From positions 1 to 8,783 of the forward strand of contig PSRF01000131.1 in the NCBI GenBank assembly GCA_003175865.1: a DNA stretch of 8,783 nt. Reading direction: 5' to 3'. The notes under the pieces were generated by a model. That model saw only the letters and a program-made list of their open reading frames with translations. It was not told where the DNA came from and did not search any database. Origin of the DNA: Blastocatellia bacterium (GTDB lineage Bacteria; Acidobacteriota; Blastocatellia; Pyrinomonadales; Pyrinomonadaceae). The position numbers and the translations under genes are program-made. Below are positions 6,091-8,783 of the stretch, one piece after another (the stretch's first letter is position 1; each line of letters starts with the position of its first letter).

Positions 6091-7281
6091 TTAGGCGCTG
6101 TTTCCAGACACGCGGCGATCGCTTTCACTGCTTAGCCTGAGATAACTATCAAGAATTTCAACCAGCTCGTGCATTCTTTGCCTGTAAGTATGATCACCAA
6201 GCGTACGTCGCTGGCCAGCTCGTGCAATTGCTTCTCGTTCTTCGTCGTGCTCGAGATAATAGGTTATCAAATCTGCGCATTCGTCGATCGATCTATAGGC
6301 CACGACTTCCTTGCGATCTTCAAAAAGATCGCCGAGGTTTTGCTTCCAGTCAGTCACCAGCATCGTGCCCACTCCTGTTGCTTCATACAGCCGCATGTTC
6401 GCCGCGAACTTCTCCGCCATATCGATATGAATGTTTAGCGCAATCTTTGATCGCTGCAATTGCCTGTACATGTCGTAGCCCCAGAGCGATCCATGCATCT
6501 TCGCACGCAGAGGTGAATCAGCGCGTAGACTATCGGCCCCCGTTCCCCAGATTGATAACGGGACGCGCCGACTTAGCTCCTCCAACAACTCTAATCGTTG
6601 TGTATGACTTTTTCCCACCGATCCAACGAAAGCTACTTCGGTATCTCTCGAAGTCGGATCCAGGTGCTCAAGAATCGATTCTTCGAATCCCAAACGTAAG
6701 AGTTCAGAATTGACGCCTGCTTCCCGGATTCTAGTTACATAGTGAGGTGCGGCACTGACGATGAGATCGAAAGGCTTAATCTCCAGACCAGGTGGTATCG
6801 GATAGGCCATCTCACCGACGAGCAAACGCGCCATTTGTTTCAGTTCTAAATGAAAACGTGCCGGGTAGTACAGAACATCACAAATGAAAATCACTTCAGG
6901 GCCAAAGCTCCGCACCTGCGCGCGAACAATTTCCATTTCCCACTCCGCGACGTTAATTCCAGGTGTATTCGTCCGTAAGCCGAAACGCCACTCAGCTCGA
7001 CGCCACAAGTGACGAAGCTTGCTTTCAGGCATTGGTCCAACATCACTGAGCCCGTTTTCTCGTGCCCAGCGCAACTGTACTGGCAAAGCGTTAACAACGA
7101 ACTGTGCAGCTTCGCATCCCGCGTTCCTGAGGTTAACCGTCAAGGAATCTGCTCTGCCAAAACCGGAGTTATAAATTAGCTTCAGTTGTTTATCAGACGA
7201 TTGTGACTCGAACTCTGGTGTGGCTGTGTAGACCTGATTCAGTGCTTCCTGATAGTGAGTGTCGAGAACGAGAATGCGCAT
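6091..7281 (-). CDS. CgeB-like glycosyltransferase (GT-B fold)
   Basis: A 396-residue protein resembling spore-maturation-protein CgeB-type glycosyltransferases, whose C-terminal half is a glycosyl-transferase group 1 domain. The N-terminal domain starts MRILVLDTHY and contains RSFGPEVIFICD (124-135), the usual 'where the acceptor side is read' Rossmann strand, and FDLIVSAAPHYV (171-182). The donor half shows VAFVGSVGKSH (216-226), LSIWGTGAD (242-250), ALNIHIDM (281-288) and NMRLYEATGVGTMLVTD (295-311), in which E300 matches the conserved glutamate, then the closing DHTYRQRMHELV (363-374). There are no membrane segments. Despite the CgeB name there is no reason to think of sporulation; these enzymes are common in polysaccharide and O-antigen clusters. 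It lies between two methyltransferase genes with gaps of 32 and 22 bases, so it is co-transcribed with them. Donor and acceptor are unknown. Confidence 0.88.
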   Translation of the reverse strand: MRILVLDTHYQEALNQVYTATPEFESQSSDKQLKLIYNSGFGRADSLTVNLRNAGCEAAQFVVNALPVQLRWARENGLSDVGPMPESKLRHLWRRAEWRFGLRTNTPGINVAEWEMEIVRAQVRSFGPEVIFICDVLYYPARFHLELKQMARLLVGEMAYPIPPGLEIKPFDLIVSAAPHYVTRIREAGVNSELLRLGFEESILEHLDPTSRDTEVAFVGSVGKSHTQRLELLEELSRRVPLSIWGTGADSLRADSPLRAKMHGSLWGYDMYRQLQRSKIALNIHIDMAEKFAANMRLYEATGVGTMLVTDWKQNLGDLFEDRKEVVAYRSIDECADLITYYLEHDEEREAIARAGQRRTLGDHTYRQRMHELVEILDSYLRLSSESDRRVSGNSA

Positions 7282-7313
7282 TAGTATTAGGCGTGCTGGG
7301 AATTAACAACCTT

Positions 7314-8408
7314 TCACGTAGTCTTTTTTTCGGCGACGATGAGATTCCAACCAAAGCGAGACTTCGTTAACGGTTTCATCCAACTGTCGAGCACGTCAAC
7401 TCGCTCCATCAACCATTGGGGACAAAGCAGCTGTTCGAGTCGGGCAACATTGATAGATTGTTTTGTACGGAAGGCGGCGACTTCCAGGACCGGGAAAACG
7501 AATGTTCTGAGCGGCACTGAAAGAAAGCCGTTCCACCAATCGTTCACGAAATGTCCGATGGCCATGTCGCGGTCAACGATCTCAAAACCGTTCGCCGCAA
7601 AAAATTGATCCCACTCCTCGGGTGATTTGAATTGGATGTGTGGAACACCTGGTTCCGTGGGAATACCCGCTGCCTGCTGTCGTTTGAACGTGCGTTTAAA
7701 ACTTCTCTCGAAAAGACTCCTTCGGTTAGGAACGATTGTGAAAAGCCATCCGCCATCGTTCAACAATCTTCTAAAGGCTGCGACGTACGACGCAGGATCC
7801 TCTAAGTGTTCGATGACATCAAAAGCCAGGATTAGTTGAATTGATTCTCCTTCATTGTTTTCTACGAGATGTCGCAGTGCACCAGTTTGTAATGATGGAA
7901 GCTTGTCGACTTTGGTCCAGTCGTAGGAGTCGAAGTACTGCTGCGATCTTTCTCTGTTTAGATCAAAAGCAACTGTGTCAAATCCCAACTTCGCGAGTTC
8001 GTAACTATCACGTAGCGAGCCCGCGCCAAAGTCGATGGCCTTCAGATGTTTTGACTTGGGTTCCAGGGTTGCAAGTCTTTTCGAAAAGAGAGTCCAACGG
8101 TACCGCACGTTGCGTGTGTTGCAGCCGTAGAGTTTTGAGACATCTGACCGCCGATCAAAAAGCAGCGGTCCGGAACTCGATCTTGGAATTGCCTCTGGTG
8201 TGGCTAAGTCTTGTCGCTTGGTTGCGCCCAGCGCGAGTTCAATAACTGTGACAATCAAAACGAAGGGAGCAAAAAGTAGCAACAACCCAATCCATGCGCA
8301 GCACACACCGGTGAAGACAATCGCGGCAACGACTAGACGGATTACAGACTGGAGCCGCCGGGACATCGTGGCCGCAGGTGGGTCCGCGATTACTTGCTGA
8401 GAGGCCAT
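7314..8408 (-). CDS. Membrane-anchored SAM-dependent methyltransferase
   Basis: A 364-residue protein with a hydrophobic region at about residues 22-62 (RLVVAAIVFTGVCC, then GLLLLFAPFVLIVTVIELAL). This is long enough for two membrane helices with a turn near the FAP residues. It is followed by a class I methyltransferase: AIDFGAGSLRD (124-134, motif I), VAFDLNRE (146-153, with D149 as the ribose-binding residue), ILAFDVIEHLEDP (193-205), LNDGGWLFTIVPNRRSLFE (206-224), and a C-terminal region with WDQFFAANGFEIVDRD (256-271). The FDVIEHLEDP block is typical of the UbiG/COQ5-like fold used by many glycan methyltransferases. The catalytic domain would stay cytoplasmic if the two helices form a hairpin. 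That suits action on a lipid-linked sugar or a growing chain at the membrane. The gene starts 18 bases after the aminotransferase stop. An AGGAA sequence is present but farther upstream than usual. Confidence 0.88.
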   Translation of the reverse strand: MASQQVIADPPAATMSRRLQSVIRLVVAAIVFTGVCCAWIGLLLLFAPFVLIVTVIELALGATKRQDLATPEAIPRSSSGPLLFDRRSDVSKLYGCNTRNVRYRWTLFSKRLATLEPKSKHLKAIDFGAGSLRDSYELAKLGFDTVAFDLNRERSQQYFDSYDWTKVDKLPSLQTGALRHLVENNEGESIQLILAFDVIEHLEDPASYVAAFRRLLNDGGWLFTIVPNRRSLFERSFKRTFKRQQAAGIPTEPGVPHIQFKSPEEWDQFFAANGFEIVDRDMAIGHFVNDWWNGFLSVPLRTFVFPVLEVAAFRTKQSINVARLEQLLCPQWLMERVDVLDSWMKPLTKSRFGWNLIVAEKKTT

Positions 8409-8426
8409 AACGCGAAGGGATTCCTG

Positions 8427-8783
8427 CTATCTCGACGCCATGTCAAATGCGCCCGCCACAGCATTACAGATTGATTCCATCTGCTCTGGTTTCAATTCAG
8501 GATACATCGGTAGGCTTACTACTGTTTGAGCAGTCTTCTCGGTAACAGGTAGTGGCGCTCTCAACTGAATGCCTTCGTAAGCAGGTTGAAGATGAAGAGG
8601 GATCGGATAATGCACGCCTGTTGCAATTCCCGCTTCTTTAAGTTGTGTCTGCAGGCGTTCACGATCAGAAACTCGCACAACGAACAAATGCCAAACTGGT
8701 TCTGCTCCGGATTGAACTTCGGGAAGAGTTATGTCGGAATGTGTTAAGAGTTCTTTGTAAGTATCGGCAAGGCGTCTTCGACG
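8427..8783 (-). CDS. DegT/DnrJ/EryC1/StrS sugar aminotransferase, C-terminal part (cut by window edge)
   Basis: The last 118 residues of a PLP-dependent sugar aminotransferase. The frame stays open to base 8783 with no start needed inside the window; a TTG at 8685-8687 lies mid-domain and is not a real start. Visible C-terminal signatures are RRRLADTYKELL at the edge, PVWHLFVVRVSDRERL, GIATGVHYPIPLHLQPAY and SLPMYPELKPEQ, the strongly conserved end of the FdtB/QdtB/TylB/EryC1 type, which aminates 3-keto-6-deoxy nucleotide sugars. WbpE and Pse-type C4 or C3 aminotransferases share parts of this pattern. It differs from the 2523-3656 enzyme at the same positions, so it is not a recent duplicate. 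The lysine and substrate-loop residues are outside the window. It is the first visible gene of the operon. Confidence 0.88.
   Translation of the reverse strand, partial: RRRRLADTYKELLTHSDITLPEVQSGAEPVWHLFVVRVSDRERLQTQLKEAGIATGVHYPIPLHLQPAYEGIQLRAPLPVTEKTAQTVVSLPMYPELKPEQMESICNAVAGAFDMASR

Noticed and set aside
6222..6713. A 163-codon plus-strand open frame
   Set aside because: It lies wholly within the CgeB-like gene on the opposite strand, is rich in Arg, Pro and Ser as antisense frames are, and has no recognisable domain.
8427..8687. An 86-residue stand-alone protein starting at TTG 8687
   Set aside because: The frame is open to the window edge and its upstream residues match the aminotransferase family, so this is a fragment of a larger gene.

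Overview
The window is part of a surface-polysaccharide (O-antigen or exopolysaccharide) gene cluster. Every supported gene lies on the minus strand, so transcription runs from base 8783 towards base 1. There are nine genes, with one cut by each window edge. Spacing is tight (overlaps of 4 and 8 bases, gaps of 15 to 149 bases), which suggests one or two operons. Base composition looks close to half GC and even throughout. No insertion sequence, tRNA, rRNA, CRISPR array or gene remnant was seen. The content fits a Gram-negative or similar environmental bacterium, but the sequence alone does not fix the phylum.

Order in the direction of transcription: (1) C-terminal part of a DegT/DnrJ/EryC1/StrS sugar aminotransferase (8427-8783); (2) SAM methyltransferase with a hydrophobic membrane anchor (7314-8408); (3) CgeB-like glycosyltransferase (6091-7281); (4) SAM methyltransferase with a degenerate glycine loop (5157-6068); then a 149-base gap with a plausible promoter and a small palindrome; (5) another SAM methyltransferase (4117-5007); (6) small cupin protein (3649-4101); (7) full-length DegT-family aminotransferase of GDP-perosamine synthase type (2523-3656); (8) fourth SAM methyltransferase, resembling amino-sugar N-methyltransferases (1620-2405); (9) GT4-type glycosyltransferase (436-1623), overlapping gene 8 by ATGA; (10) N-terminus of GDP-mannose 4,6-dehydratase, gmd (1-350). 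Counting both edge fragments there are ten coding regions, eight of them complete.

How they may work together: Gmd makes GDP-4-keto-6-deoxy-mannose, and the 2523-3656 aminotransferase is the kind of enzyme that turns this into GDP-perosamine (4-amino-4,6-dideoxy-mannose). The neighbouring methyltransferase resembles enzymes that N-methylate amino sugars, and the two glycosyltransferases would place residues on the glycan. The second aminotransferase at the right edge is of the FdtB/QdtB/EryC1 type and hints at a second amino sugar. Four dissimilar methyltransferases in about 7 kb point to a heavily methylated glycan. The Gmd and aminotransferase steps are supported by family recognition. The methylation targets are inference.
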